From assembly GCA_030549495.1 (NCBI GenBank), contig JAUIRK010000804.1, positions 124,001-188,000 on the forward strand: a stretch of 64,000 nt of DNA, read 5' to 3'. This document shows, one piece after another, positions 1-11,700 of this stretch. The stretch is from Nectonema munidae. Taxonomy: Eukaryota > Nematomorpha > Nectonematoida > Nectonematidae. The notes under the pieces were generated by a model. That model was not told the DNA's origin and made no database searches. It saw only the letters and a list, made by a program, of their open reading frames with translations. Within the stretch, counting starts at the first letter, position 1. Each line of letters starts with the position of its first letter. The position numbers and the translations under genes are program-made.

Positions 1-1979
1 TTATTCCGTCCCAAACGTGTTCATTCACTTTTCTTACGCCAACCCTTAGACACAAATTTTTCAAAAGGATAAAAACTTTCTTGATTGTAGCTTAATGTTT
101 GGGTTCTTTCAAGATGTGAAAGTTAGATTTTCATATAAATATATTTTATACAAATGCATATATATATACAACGTATATTTATCGGCGTACTTACGGACTT
201 ATATTTCTTTAAAATTCATCCTGTTTTTAGTTCAATTTTGAAATGTGGAATTGAAAGCTTTTTTCGATGCTAAAATTATTAGTATTTGTTCTCAATTTCT
301 ACGTCTTTAATGCATTTTTCAATTATGTGATCTTTTATCTTTCTCAAGACTGGTACTAAATCACAGACTTTACAAAATTTTCAATAAGAAGACAAATTGT
401 GCAACCATTATCACACTATAATCAAAAATATTTTTTTGCATTCTTTTGCTGATATAGTGCAATTAAATTATACGCATGGAGCTGGCCAAGTTACTTGTTT
501 CTCTTGGTGCACCGATTAATATAAATATGTACTTTTATCTCGCTGACCCGACCCTAGACTTCTTCCATTTCTCGTAAAGTGGCAATAAATAAAGGCGTCC
601 AATATCAAATTTTCATATGAGCGCGTATTTGTTATATATTTGCATTTCTATGTGTGTGCATCGTAAGTATGTATTAGTGTTTCTAAATGTGTGAAATTTT
701 TATCTCTGACAGTGTGTATTCTTATGATTTCAATGGAATATTTATCACACTATATTTTTTGAATATATCACAATATTTCAAAAAGTGGAACTATCAAAAA
801 TGATATATTTGAAACTCACAGAATTTTGGTTTTTAAATTATTTATTGTGGATAATTGTATAAAAAACAAAAAGGGAAGTATCAACTTGCAAAATAGTTCA
901 AATAGGTAATCCCGATACCAAACGCTTTCACCGCCAATCGATCTTCTGAAACAAAATTAAGGTTTTGCTGAGATTAGGAAGGTAATAAATTTTTTTGTCA
1001 AATTGAAATAATTATTAGAAAAAATTTTGTTCTTCCTATGATTATGGAGGTTGTGCAATTCTCCGCTTTGCACTTTCATGAGACCGGAAGTTCATCATCT
1101 AATATATATTTCAGAAGCTTATCCTATATATAGCTTTGTTTTAATTCAAATTATTCACTTTTTTATAATCAATTAATTTTTAATGCTAATTTCATTTTTC
1201 TTCACTTTGTATCATGTAGAATTTTAAAATAAACAACCATGAAACTCCAAATTTTTCAAATGTACAAATACAAGGCCTAACCTTGGTATATATCTTTTTA
1301 CATATATTTTGGCTAGATGATTGAAATGAAAAAATTAAATGCTTTATTGCTAAAAGAGAATAAGGAAAAAGGAAGTGATAATGAGAAAGAATTTAATTTT
1401 GAGCAACTTTATCTGATGTCCAGATATAAGAGCTAAAGGAAATAAAAGAAGACGAACTTCATCGGGATAAAAATTGTTAACATTAAAAACTAACATTTCA
1501 AAAATAATACAGAAATCATTATAATTAAATAATGTGCAAAAAACAACAAAACCCTAGAAATTTTACTCACTAAAATGATCATTTGTAATAATATTTTTTA
1601 AATATAAATAAACAGGTCTGAAAGCAGCATTAAAAAACGAGCTGTTCTTTTTCCTGAAATTTTTTAAAAAGCTGTCTCAGAGTTATCTAAGATCACAGTG
1701 TAAATCAAAACATGAGGCCTCAAAGCAGGTTTAGCGTTAAAAAAAATTGCCAGTGGTAAAATTAACATTGTGGGATAACTAACATGGAAGAAATTGTAAC
1801 GCGAAAAATTGGCATTGCTTTAATTGTGAAATCTGGTGTTTTTTCTTTGCTAATTTTACAATTTTTTTACTGTAATATTGTGTATAAAAAATTTAAAACT
1901 TAGTTAATAAGTTTATTGAATATTTATATCACTAACAAAATCGGAAATCAATTTTTTTTATCGTAAAGTAAAGATAACT
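1..1979. other. AT-rich non-coding DNA, no feature recognised
   Basis: There is no open frame of convincing length, no family motif and no clear repeat end. It probably lies upstream of, or in a 5' intron of, the spectrin gene that becomes recognisable at 5551. The missing first CH1 helix (a K-W-(I/V)-N type motif) was looked for here and not found. Confidence 0.5.
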
Positions 1980-2112
1980 GTGGTGTTTCATCTTGAGAGC
2001 AGAATTGCGGTGCTTGTATCGAGCTATATGCAAAGGAGTCTTGATGCTGGATCGAATCCAAGACCTTAAACTATCAAAGCAAATTAACTAATTAATCTTA
2101 GTCACACCTTCT
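1980..2112 (-). repeat. tRNA-derived SINE (family C), degraded copy
   Basis: On the minus strand this reads as a tRNA-like head with a B-box close to GGATTCGATCC, followed by the family body (catcaag, then rc of cttgtatcgagct). It aligns with copies at 8585, 23617, 40507, 41080 and 62778 but is the most diverged. The GGTTCGAnnCC-type B-box marks an RNA polymerase III promoter. It is not a tRNA gene, because no cloverleaf can be closed. Confidence 0.6.
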
Positions 2113-2287
2113 TTGGAAGTAATCTTCGAAAGAATTACACCTTTTTAACTTAAACATAATTTTTCCTGTTTACATTTATTATCCTTTTCAACTTATTTCA
2201 TTAGGATACTAAGCTTTCTTCGAAACTTTTGCACTTTTAATTATATAATTTTCTACTAAAAGCTTAATTTCAAGATGCAAATCTTAC

Positions 2288-2340
2288 AGGCATTAGCCTC
2301 AATTTTGCCTTAATAAATATGTTATGTTATGTTATGTTAC
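2288..2340 (+). mobile_element. 3' end scrap of a CR1-like LINE
   Basis: The stretch ends in four tandem TATGT-type units. It is preceded by the pattern AGGCATTAGCCTC...TTGCCTTAATAAA, which matches the 3' ends of the minus-strand LINE copies at 42721 and 35160. CR1-like LINEs typically end in a short microsatellite instead of poly(A). Only the tail survives. Confidence 0.5.
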
Positions 2341-3009
2341 TAAACTACTTTTTTGAACTATATTCTTGAATCATATTTTTTAAAGTTTTTTCTCTGAATT
2401 TTATAATCTTAGAGTGGGGAATCTTCCCTTTTAAAATGAAATTTGAAATGAATTTTACATTTCAATAAATTTCTTTAATTTCTTTCCTTTGTTAGTGATA
2501 TAAATTTTAAAATAACATAAAGCTCTAAATTTTTCATATGCAATATTACAGTAAATTTTTCAAAATTAACAAAGAAAAATTTCTGCTTTCAGATTGCATT
2601 GACAATTTTTCGCCTGAAATTTTTCTACCTTTTATTCATCCCACAATTACAATTTTCTCATGGTGACAATTTTCCCTATGGCAATTTTCCAGTAATATCT
2701 AAAAATAACATAAATGTTTCGAATTAGCAACGCGTCAGATTCCTTAATTGCTCGTGCAGGAGGTTCAGGGCGCATATTTGAAGATATTCTCATGGGTTAT
2801 GGGATAATTATTGCCCCTGGGCAATTACACCTAGGATAATCCCGGATGAAGATAATTTTTCATTAAGATTAGATTAATAATATGATAGAGAAGGATGAGA
2901 GATGTATATTGATAAATTGTCATGAAGACATCAATAAATTGAAAAAATGTGATACTGTGTACTGCGATTAATGTCATCCCCGTCAGCAAAGCTTGTGTCA
3001 TACGGGTGC
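2341..3009. other. Non-coding, no feature recognised
   Basis: AT-rich DNA. A 75-codon minus-strand open frame (2831-3058) is hydrophobic but has no family motif and runs into the repeat at 3010, so it is not called. Confidence 0.4.
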
Positions 3010-3640
3010 GATCCAAAAGGGCTAAGTACAAAACAGCTAGGCCCAAAAGAGCTAGCACATTTGAGGTAGTGCAACGAAATAGCTAGTTCCATACAAGCTA
3101 GTACAAAAATCGCTATTGTGACAAAAGAGCTTTTTTTAAGAAGTTTCCTTGCTAATTAAAAAAAGAATAAACGCGTACACTCTAGTGCATTTGAGCAGGT
3201 ACAAAAAGAGCTGTTAACCAAATTAGCTCGTTTCAAGCAAATGTAATGTTGCTTAAAATGTTTGTTTGTGTGTGAAGGATTATCAGATTCTAATCAATAA
3301 TTTTATAAAACATTATTATATAGCAGTAATAGTTTTAATTAACACACTTTATTATAGAAATAGATATAAAAAAACAAATTGAGTAGAAAAATAAAACTAA
3401 AAATGCTAAAAAGCGACAAATTTAATATTTAATGTTATAGCTGATTTCTCCTAAAAAATCGTTAATAGACATATCATTATTTATATGCTTGTTAATCATA
3501 TACAAGGCTACATTTTCTTTGGTTAAGAGCTCTTTTTGTTTCAGCTTAAATGCACTGCTAGCTCTTTTATAATAAAAGCGGTTTTGGTAGTAGCTATTAT
3601 CGTCGCACTGCCTCATTTGGGCCTTGTTATAATGTCAACA
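3010..3640. repeat. Inverted array of a degenerate caaaagagctag motif (possible non-autonomous DNA element)
   Basis: From about 3010 to 3230 the plus strand repeats caaaagagctag-like 10-14-mers (ccaaaagggcta, ccaaaagagctagcaca, acaagctagtac, aaaagagctgttaacc). The region 3525-3625 carries the same motifs in reverse complement, including a long match of gggcccaaaagagctagcacatttgagg-type sequence spread over imperfect blocks. The two arms flank about 300 bp of AT-rich DNA. This looks like a fold-back or TIR element built from short subrepeats. No target duplication was identified. Confidence 0.45.
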
Positions 3641-4192
3641 TGACGTTTATAACCTATCATTTCTAAAGTTTCAACGATATATACAAAAAACTTGTAGACG
3701 TGTTGACATCCATCATGTCTTTCTGGCTAGCGAGTTTTGCAAACTTCTAATGATGTTTTTCTTTTTTTTTCATTCTTTGTATTATGGTTTAGAGTAAATT
3801 CAATAGCACCCCTTTTTTGCACTATCTAACAATTACCGACAACAATTTTCAAAAGAATCAACTACGTTACGCACATAGGTATATGAACACTTCTATGAAT
3901 TTTAGTTTGAAGGAAATTTTATACTATAGGCCAATATAATCTGGGAGTGTCAATTTTACTCCAAATCAATAAGTTGACTCATAGAATAAGTAAAAAAATT
4001 ATGAGTAAAAAGAAGGAAAATGAGTGGGGGCAGGGGTTGGAGATTTTCCGATACCTCTGAATCTCCATGTGTACGGGGCTGATAAAGATGATTTCATTTC
4101 TTACTTTCCCTATAATTAATAATAATTGAGAAAATGCAATATGAATAAAACGCATACTATTTCCTTTGATCGAAAAATTCAATTATAATAAA
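3641..4192. other. Non-coding, no feature recognised
   Basis: AT-rich sequence. The open frames here lack family motifs and overlap one another. Confidence 0.4.
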
Positions 4193-4350
4193 CTTCGAAA
4201 GAAGGCGTATAGTGATCGGTACTTATGGCTTTGAGCCTGTCGGTTTGGGCTCGATGCCTTATCGTGACTATTCATACGATCCTTGCAGCCATGGAAGAGT
4301 AGTCTTCGCTTGGATGAGATTCCGATAACTAAATAAAAATATAAAAATAA
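4193..4350 (+). repeat. tRNA-derived SINE (family A)
   Basis: A tRNA-like head (GGCGTATAGTGATCGG, then GGTTTGGGCTCGATGCC as a decayed B-box) is followed by a body, catggaagagtagtcttc...gagattccgataactaaa, ending in AT-rich repeats. The body matches the copy at 22120-22270 (ctatgggagattaatcttc...gatatcgacaactaaaaaa). Polymerase III boxes plus a shared unrelated tail make it a SINE and not a tRNA gene. Confidence 0.55.
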
Positions 4351-5327
4351 TGAATTTTTTTTATCAGCATTCAAAAGTTAAAAATGGAGATATAAATCAA
4401 CCGAGAATCTTTTTGAAGTTTTAAATATATAAAATTTAAAAAAAAAACAATTTTTCAAAAGCTTGTGTCACGTGACAAATGAAAACACACCTTATGTCCT
4501 AATTTTATATTGTCGCATGATATCACAAAATTTAAAATTAAAATTTTAATTTTTTACCTTATTATAAACTGTAGAGTGTAGATAATAAAGTACTAGGAGA
4601 GGATTGTTAAACCATAGCGCTATTTAAGCACCTGTGATTAGGGGTGCCCGTGATTACCATCGTACACTCTATTTAAAAGGCCGCGCAAGTGCGGGTATGC
4701 AAATTTTGAAAGCGAGGTATAAATAATTTTGTTAAATCTTAATTAAGCTTGATATAAAGTGTAAGTGTAGGCCTAGAATACTGGACACTTAGAAAATTTG
4801 TTTAGAATTTTAGCGTAAAGAGTGATATTCTCTCAATTTAAGAACCTATATTAAGAGGTTTTCTCCATCAAGACATTTTAATGGCCTAGCTTGACAAAGG
4901 GTTGATGAATGATAGAATATCTTTGAATATTATTTTAACCATATTTTATTGATAAAAACGAAGGAAGGATGATATAAAAATAAGAATTTTATGCATATCT
5001 TTATTTTGTGATAAAATTTTCAATTTTATTAAACTCAAATCACTGAAGACAGTTTAATAAAAAAATTAAAATTTTAAAGTTAAAATCACAGTCTTATTTT
5101 ATTATTGACAAAAATTTTAACTAATATTAATTGCAAAATTGTATATTTATAATAAATTTTACGGGTAATTGCAGATTAAAATTTACACGGATTTACCCGG
5201 CAAAGTCGGGCAAGCCAAATTTATAATGCGGATTCTGTTAGGGAATTTCTCTCCTTGCATGCTTTAGTTTTAGATAGCAAACAAAGGAAAAGAATTTTCT
5301 ATTGATTAAAAAGATGATTCAAATCCT
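4351..5327. other. Non-coding, no feature recognised
   Basis: AT-rich DNA with no recognised gene or mobile element. It lies just upstream of the first identified spectrin exon. Confidence 0.4.
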
Positions 5328-5422
5328 TAAGAATAGTTAATCAACGTGGATTTCATTTCCAAATCTATATGATTGAATAAATTTCTTTGCAAATCTTCTT
5401 TACCTTTTCCCCAAAGTATATA
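5328..5422. repeat. 95-bp duplicated block, second copy at 12591-12683
   Basis: The block from ccttaagaatagttaatca to ttttccccaaagtata recurs in intron 2 at 12591-12683 with only a handful of differences (for example one 2-bp indel in atctatatgatt versus atctatgatt). Identity stops sharply at both ends. This copy ends about 130 bp before the acceptor of the first recognised spectrin exon. It is either a short dispersed repeat or a local copy-paste. Confidence 0.6.
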
Positions 5423-5550
5423 GATTCGCATGATACACTGGATATGTTTGAAGAAATCGCGTTTTGTTTGAAAAATTTGAATCGTGCATAAAAGGCTACA
5501 TTGTACGATACTTGAGTGTATGTATATACAGTGATTGTGTTTTAACACAG

Positions 5551-5718
5551 ACTAAACACCACATTGAAGATTTGTACAAGGATTTGCATGATGGACAGAT
5601 ATTGTGGAAACTTCTTGAAGTCATAACAGGCGACAAATTGGGAAAACCGAGCACCAAAAAGCTTCGAGTTTATAAGCTCGAAAATCTTAACGTCTGCCTA
5701 AACTACATACGCTCAAGG
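5551..5718 (+). CDS. Spectrin exon a: CH1, helices after the first
   Basis: The acceptor is ttttaacacag and the donor AGG|GTAAGT is near perfect. The exon encodes 56 whole codons (phase 0 at both ends). [22 protein letters not shown] and [10 protein letters not shown] align with spectrin CH1. The family residues that should precede this (KKTFTKWINSHL-like helix) are absent, so at least one upstream coding exon exists. The frame stays open to an ATG at 5464, but that stretch has no CH1 similarity and holds a good acceptor, so it is read as intron. Confidence 0.85.
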
Positions 5719-8700
5719 GTAAGTATTATTAACTGGTTATTTTATATAAAGGAGAAAATGGTGTATAGATCCGAAAAAATCAAGGTCATAATATTTAGTG
5801 TTAAAATATGTTCATCTACAAATGCCCAAAATTGAAAAGTTAACCCTCGATTATTATTCAGGCAAATGAGATAGAGATTCATATTACTGAGATTTAATTA
5901 CTCTTAAATATGTATTGTAACAAATTTAAAACATACTTTAAAAATTTATTGTATGTAAAAATTAAAAAAAGCTCCATCAAGAACACTTTAAATGTTTAAA
6001 CGAAAAAAGAGAGTTTTAAAAATAAGAAACATAAAAATTGTATCTGCAAAATTGATTTACAAATGACATATTCCGAAATGAATTACTGATCGTTTGATTT
6101 ACTCATCTTATTAAATAATTTTTGGAAAAATGTGCTTTTAGGAATTTTAATTTTACTTGTAGAATTAAAAAATGATTTTTAATCAAGTTAAATGAGGGAA
6201 TTATAATATAAGCTATGTATACTATCTCTCCTTTTTAAATTTGCCATATAAATTAGCCAATACTTATACTAATTTTAATACATACCTTGTCTATGAAAAA
6301 TACCTTCTATATATTTTGCTATACTGTCAAGACAGAAAAAATATTATACAGTACCTATTACAAATATAGCTTCAGGTGTAAGCTAAATCCTTTTAAACAA
6401 AAATATTCATTTTAGTATGAAACGTAATTTTAAAAAAGACTAAATATTTAAAATACTGAATTTTTTAAAATAAGTTGTAACTTTCAAAAATCGAATGTTG
6501 CAAAATGGTATGAATTTAAGGATTTGCTTCGGTTCGAAGATGCAACACGCAAAAACCATAAATGCCTATCCTTTTTTTATTTTTATAATAATAGTTCATT
6601 ATTAGAAAAAATTATGTGCCGAACCCAAGTCTAATGGGTAAAGCTATGCGGAGTAATCTCGTATTTACTTGTGTATTAAAATAAAGTTTCCATGCTCTTC
6701 ATTGCATACAATGAAAGCAAAGAAAAAAGAAATTTCATATAAGATTTGACTCTATTATTATATTCTAAAATAGCGCTTATATGATGGCCAAGACTTTCGA
6801 AAGTGTTGTCACTACTTCTCTCTCAAAAGCGGGCATGAGAAAAAAACTTGAAACTTAAAAAGTACTATAGTATATATATTTTAGATTAAAATGTAATATA
6901 GGTCGCGCGAAAAATGGAGGAATGAGCGACCAAGCCTTTTTAATATTCAAGGAACAGAGCTCTCCTCTCCTTCAAGTCTTCAGCTTCTTTGTAGTGTTTG
7001 TGCATAGATAGATGGCCTGCAATCCATAAAGATTTCATTGAGTGTGCAAAGGAAAGGAATATGTTTTGTAGTGAGTATATGTATGTAGGTTATGCTCAAA
7101 AGAGAGCAATGCTCTTCTTTTTCCAATTCTACATCTACAAATCGGAGACCTCGTTGCCATGTGTAGTACAATGCTCTTATCAAAATTTGTTACCTTAAAA
7201 ACTTACAAGAATCAAAAATCACCTGTTTAAGCGAGACAGTCTGATGACCGAGTTTAACTGGCTCACTTAAGGATAGAAACAAAATTCTTAATCTTTTCAT
7301 CTAAAATGGTATAATAAAGGCTTAAACAGTTTGAATCTAACGTATATTTGTATGAAAAATATTTGGGTTGAAATACTTTACAAGTCTTTTTTTTGAAAAT
7401 ACTTTTTTCCAAGTCTCATTCCTATAACAGGATCCGCCTTTAACATAAATATAGTATTCGGTGGTACCTTCTAAAAATCTAAATTCTTGTTTTTTTGCTA
7501 GTTGACGCATCTCTTTCAATTTGTTCTTTCGTCATAATCTAAATCATTTGAAACAAATATGCTTCCAATTTTTTTTGGAGCTTTTTTGAGGAATGGTAAG
7601 GCATTAGTAGTATTTTCTTTTGATTTCAAGTCTTCATAAATTATTCTTAGTGGTCTAGTTGTTCCTTTTTTTTCGATAACAATTTTGCCAAGTCTGCGAA
7701 TTTCTTTAATTTTGTCCGTACTTAAATTTAAATATTTAACAAAAAGTTCTTCAATGTAGCGTTTATCATCAATTTTTTCGCCGTATATTCTTCATACTCA
7801 TTTATACCAAGAATGACATGCTTAAAGTTTCTTTTATGATTTTCTGCCTCAAGTTTTTTCTGTTGAACTAAAGCTTCATGTAGGATAGAATTGAAGTTAG
7901 AAAGATCTTTATTCGAAGTTGATAGAACATAATTGTAGGTTTGCTTCAATTGATTGGATTTTTTGTTCATATCACTATTTATATCCTTCGATGTTTGATA
8001 ATTTCAAGATTATTTTTGTCAGAGAATCTTCAATAACTTTATTTGTATTCTCTTGTGATTTTTCCAAATTTGAGGATTTATCTTCTACTTTGTTTAAAAC
8101 TTCATTAACTTTAAAGAATTTTGTAATATTATTCTCTTCAAACTCTTTGAATAAAATTTTAGTCGGTTTTTCGTTAGTCTTAGCACATTGTTTGCAGAAC
8201 CATCTTAAGACATTGCTCTCCTAATTATTAAGAATTTCTATTAATTCTTCATTGATATTTTGACAAGAATGGCAATACCACATAAAACAACAACTATATT
8301 TTGAAAATATTTAATTAGAAATAAATTTACCCTTAAATTTAGACAACAATTTAAAAAAAAATTCCAACATTTTGAAGTAGAGCTTCAAGAAATTATAATA
8401 TAACCCTAAAGCATGATAATTCTTCTCTCGTCTATAAAGCATGTCTATAAATATTATGAACATATAAATGGAATTTATTATATCTAATCTTAATAGAAAA
8501 CAGATCCCAATATTTCTAGGACATGTCAAAGTTGATGATTTCGTATTTCACTGATTATGAATGAAGAAACCAAGTCCTCTATACGTAATGGTAATGGTAC
8601 CGTAGGGTGTTTTCATCGAAAAGGCACACTTGGGCCGCTTGTATCGAACTATGAGGAAAGCAAGCTTGATGTAGGATCGAACCCAAGACCTTGAGTTATC

Positions 8701-11700
8701 GAATCCAGCATCTAACCAACCATACTATCATCTGATGGATAAAAGCTAGAAAATTGAGAAACATCTGAGAATGTATTCAACCAGCTCTTTTGAACACAAA
8801 TTATATGAAATATTTTACTGAATTGTTTTCTATTTTATCTAAGAAAAATTTGAAAACTTCAAATTTGGCCTTTAAGGATTGAATGTTTATTGACATAAAA
8901 TTAAAACTGCTTTAGAATTCATTCAAATTTGAAAAATCAGTTTCAACATCTGTATTGTGTAACAATAAATTAGTAAAATCTGAGTAGAATATATTATTAT
9001 TCAGATTTTCTTTCAAAAATTCTTCACTCATCATCTAACTTGTCTAAATTAATAAGGTCACTATTTATTTGTTTATGACCCTTTTGAATTTTTATTCTTG
9101 TAGTGCAATCAGTAGATAAAGCATTATAATTGGAATCAATATTTTCTAGCTTACAATAATTAATACAACATGTTTTTGCTAAGAATTTTTATTTCAATTA
9201 TTACACCATTTTTCTTTATTCTTTTTATCGTTAAAATTACCACATTTTGAACAAACTTTTTTATTCAAACGATACTTTGCTATGTGTCCATATTTAAAGC
9301 AATTATAGCATGAGGTATATAGATTTCAAAAGGTATGATTACTACACCTTTGTATATTTTTCCTTCTTTTTTAAAAATAATTAATAACATTTTTTGAAAA
9401 ACTTGCTATCAAGTTATAGCTCTCTTTATATTCTTTCTTAATTCTATAAAGTTCAATTTCCTCTATATGACTCAATTCATTGTTCAAACGTATACTCTTC
9501 TCTACATCCTCTAATGACTTAAAATGAGGAATACCCTTTATAAATCATTTTGGAACCTTTATTAAGGGTGCCTGACAACTGAAGCCATGAGATTTTAAAT
9601 AATTCAGAACACCTTTCTTTTTCTTTTAGATTTTCAAATTGAATAAGCATTTTTATTTATTTTCACCTTACTGAATTAGATTTGGTGATTTCAACTTCAT
9701 CTTTTGTTAATTTCCCAACCTCATTCCTTTTTTATTGGCCCATTTGTTGATGAAGTTTTCACCAATGAAGATCTTTTGTAGTCAAATTCATTATTTTTTA
9801 TTGTAATCTTGTTAGTTGCTTCCCTATTTAATGCTTCTAAGCAAGTTACTTTTTTGTTTTGATTATTTGTATTTTTTTAATGTAATTTTTTCTTTAACAT
9901 ACTTTTTCTATTTTCTCTTCTCTATTTTAAGTGAGTTGTGTTTAATGTCAATTTTAGCTTTTATATTCTTAAGTGAGTTTTATTTAATGTCAAAGCTAGA
10001 ATGTAGTTTATCTAGTTCGCTAAGTTTTCTTCACTAACTCTGTTCGAAATTAAATATTTAAGGCCCTTCAATTTGGCCGCGTCTATTGTTTGTTTATATC
10101 TTCCATAATAATCAGCACCTGATTAAGAATATTAAAACACAGTAAGTAATAATCGGTCAAAAATTAGAAACTTTTAGCGTTATATATAAAAAATAATAAT
10201 AACAACACCTTATGAAACATATAAATTAAAAATAATTGTAAAAATTAGATTTCAATATTTTGAAAAATATTACAAGTGACTAATCAGTTTAAAAAAAAAT
10301 GTTTCTATGAAATGTATTTCTAGTTATATGAAAAATTGACTGTCCGAAGGAAAATAGTATTTTTTGGGGTACAATATATATGATTGTAAGAAGTTTGAGA
10401 ACATGTTAAAAAGTCTGTTTGCAAACATTACGAGCTATAAACTTACAAAATTTTTATAATGTCAAAAAATGTTCCAAAAATTTATAAAAGATCGGATTAA
10501 CAAACTTAATAAAATTAAAGCAATTTCCATTTATAATCGTGGATGCGGAGAATCTTAAGTGGGAAGAACATCTAAAAGATTAAGGGAACGTATTGAAGAA
10601 CACATACCCTTATTTATAAGATGGTAGATGTAAATTTAAAGATGTTTCAAAAATAAAAGTGATGTCTTCGATTTTATCATGTTTTGTGTGTATGTAGGTA
10701 TAAACATAAATATAAATATCTCATCATGTTTTCATTTTTCTCTGTATTTATCTGATGGGAATGGATGAAAGGATATCTTCCTAATAAAGTTGTCTCTCCT
10801 TTGAAATTTTATATAATTATTATTAATCTCAGAAAATGAAAATCATATGCGTATCAGGGCAAACGGAGATTGTCTAAATTAGGGTATTTTATGAAATAAG
10901 CTCATTGCATAATTTTGCGATTAATTTGACAAATTTTAAAAAATGGCATCAAATAAGATAAAAGTCAAAAATTCCTATTAGATTTAAAATTTCATTCTCT
11001 ACGCGTGATTTCTCTTTTACTCAGAATTTTTAAGACATCTCAGGTTTTTATGTTTGATCTCAGGTTGTGGCATCTTCTTACCTTCACTTATGGAAGATTA
11101 TTGTTGGACTCCCGTCAAACTGAACGGGAACTAAAAAAACTAGATATTGAATTGTACATGTTTCCTCAACAATATTTATTTTAAAATTAAACAAACCTAT
11201 AAATTTTATATATATATATATACTAAAAATGTATCAGACACGTTATGTCATTTCGAATTTAATTGTTATTATATAAATTTAGGTGCATTTAGAAAATATA
11301 GGTGCTCCTGACATATTGGATGGCAATGCAAAACTCATTCTAGGCTTAATTTGGACCATAATTCTTCGATTCCACATACAAACCATGATGAATGAGGTAA
11401 AAATATATTCACATACTTAACCCTTTTTATAAGATGCCTGTTTCTACTCTCTCATTACTTTTTAGTTAGTTTTAAATAGTGATCAATTTTTTTCGAAATT
11501 AAACAATTTGTTTCAATAATCCTAATTAACTAATCAAATAATAAAAATAGAAATAAAAAATCTAACGCGATTAACTAACTTACAATAAGAAATAAAACGT
11601 GTTAACTGATAGCATATAACTTTTTAACAGTAAAGTGATGATGATTTAGCCTTTCAAATAAAGTTAATAATGAAAAATTGCTGTTTTCGCTAGCTCTATA

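Noticed and set aside
5464-5550. In-frame ATG upstream of the first CH exon, which would start the protein at MFEKFESCIKG
   Set aside because: The stretch has no CH1 similarity where a helix is required, and a good acceptor precedes 5551. It is more likely intron.
6980-7198. Two overlapping antiparallel ORFs of about 66 codons
   Set aside because: They are mirror frames of the same DNA with no motif and no splice or start context.
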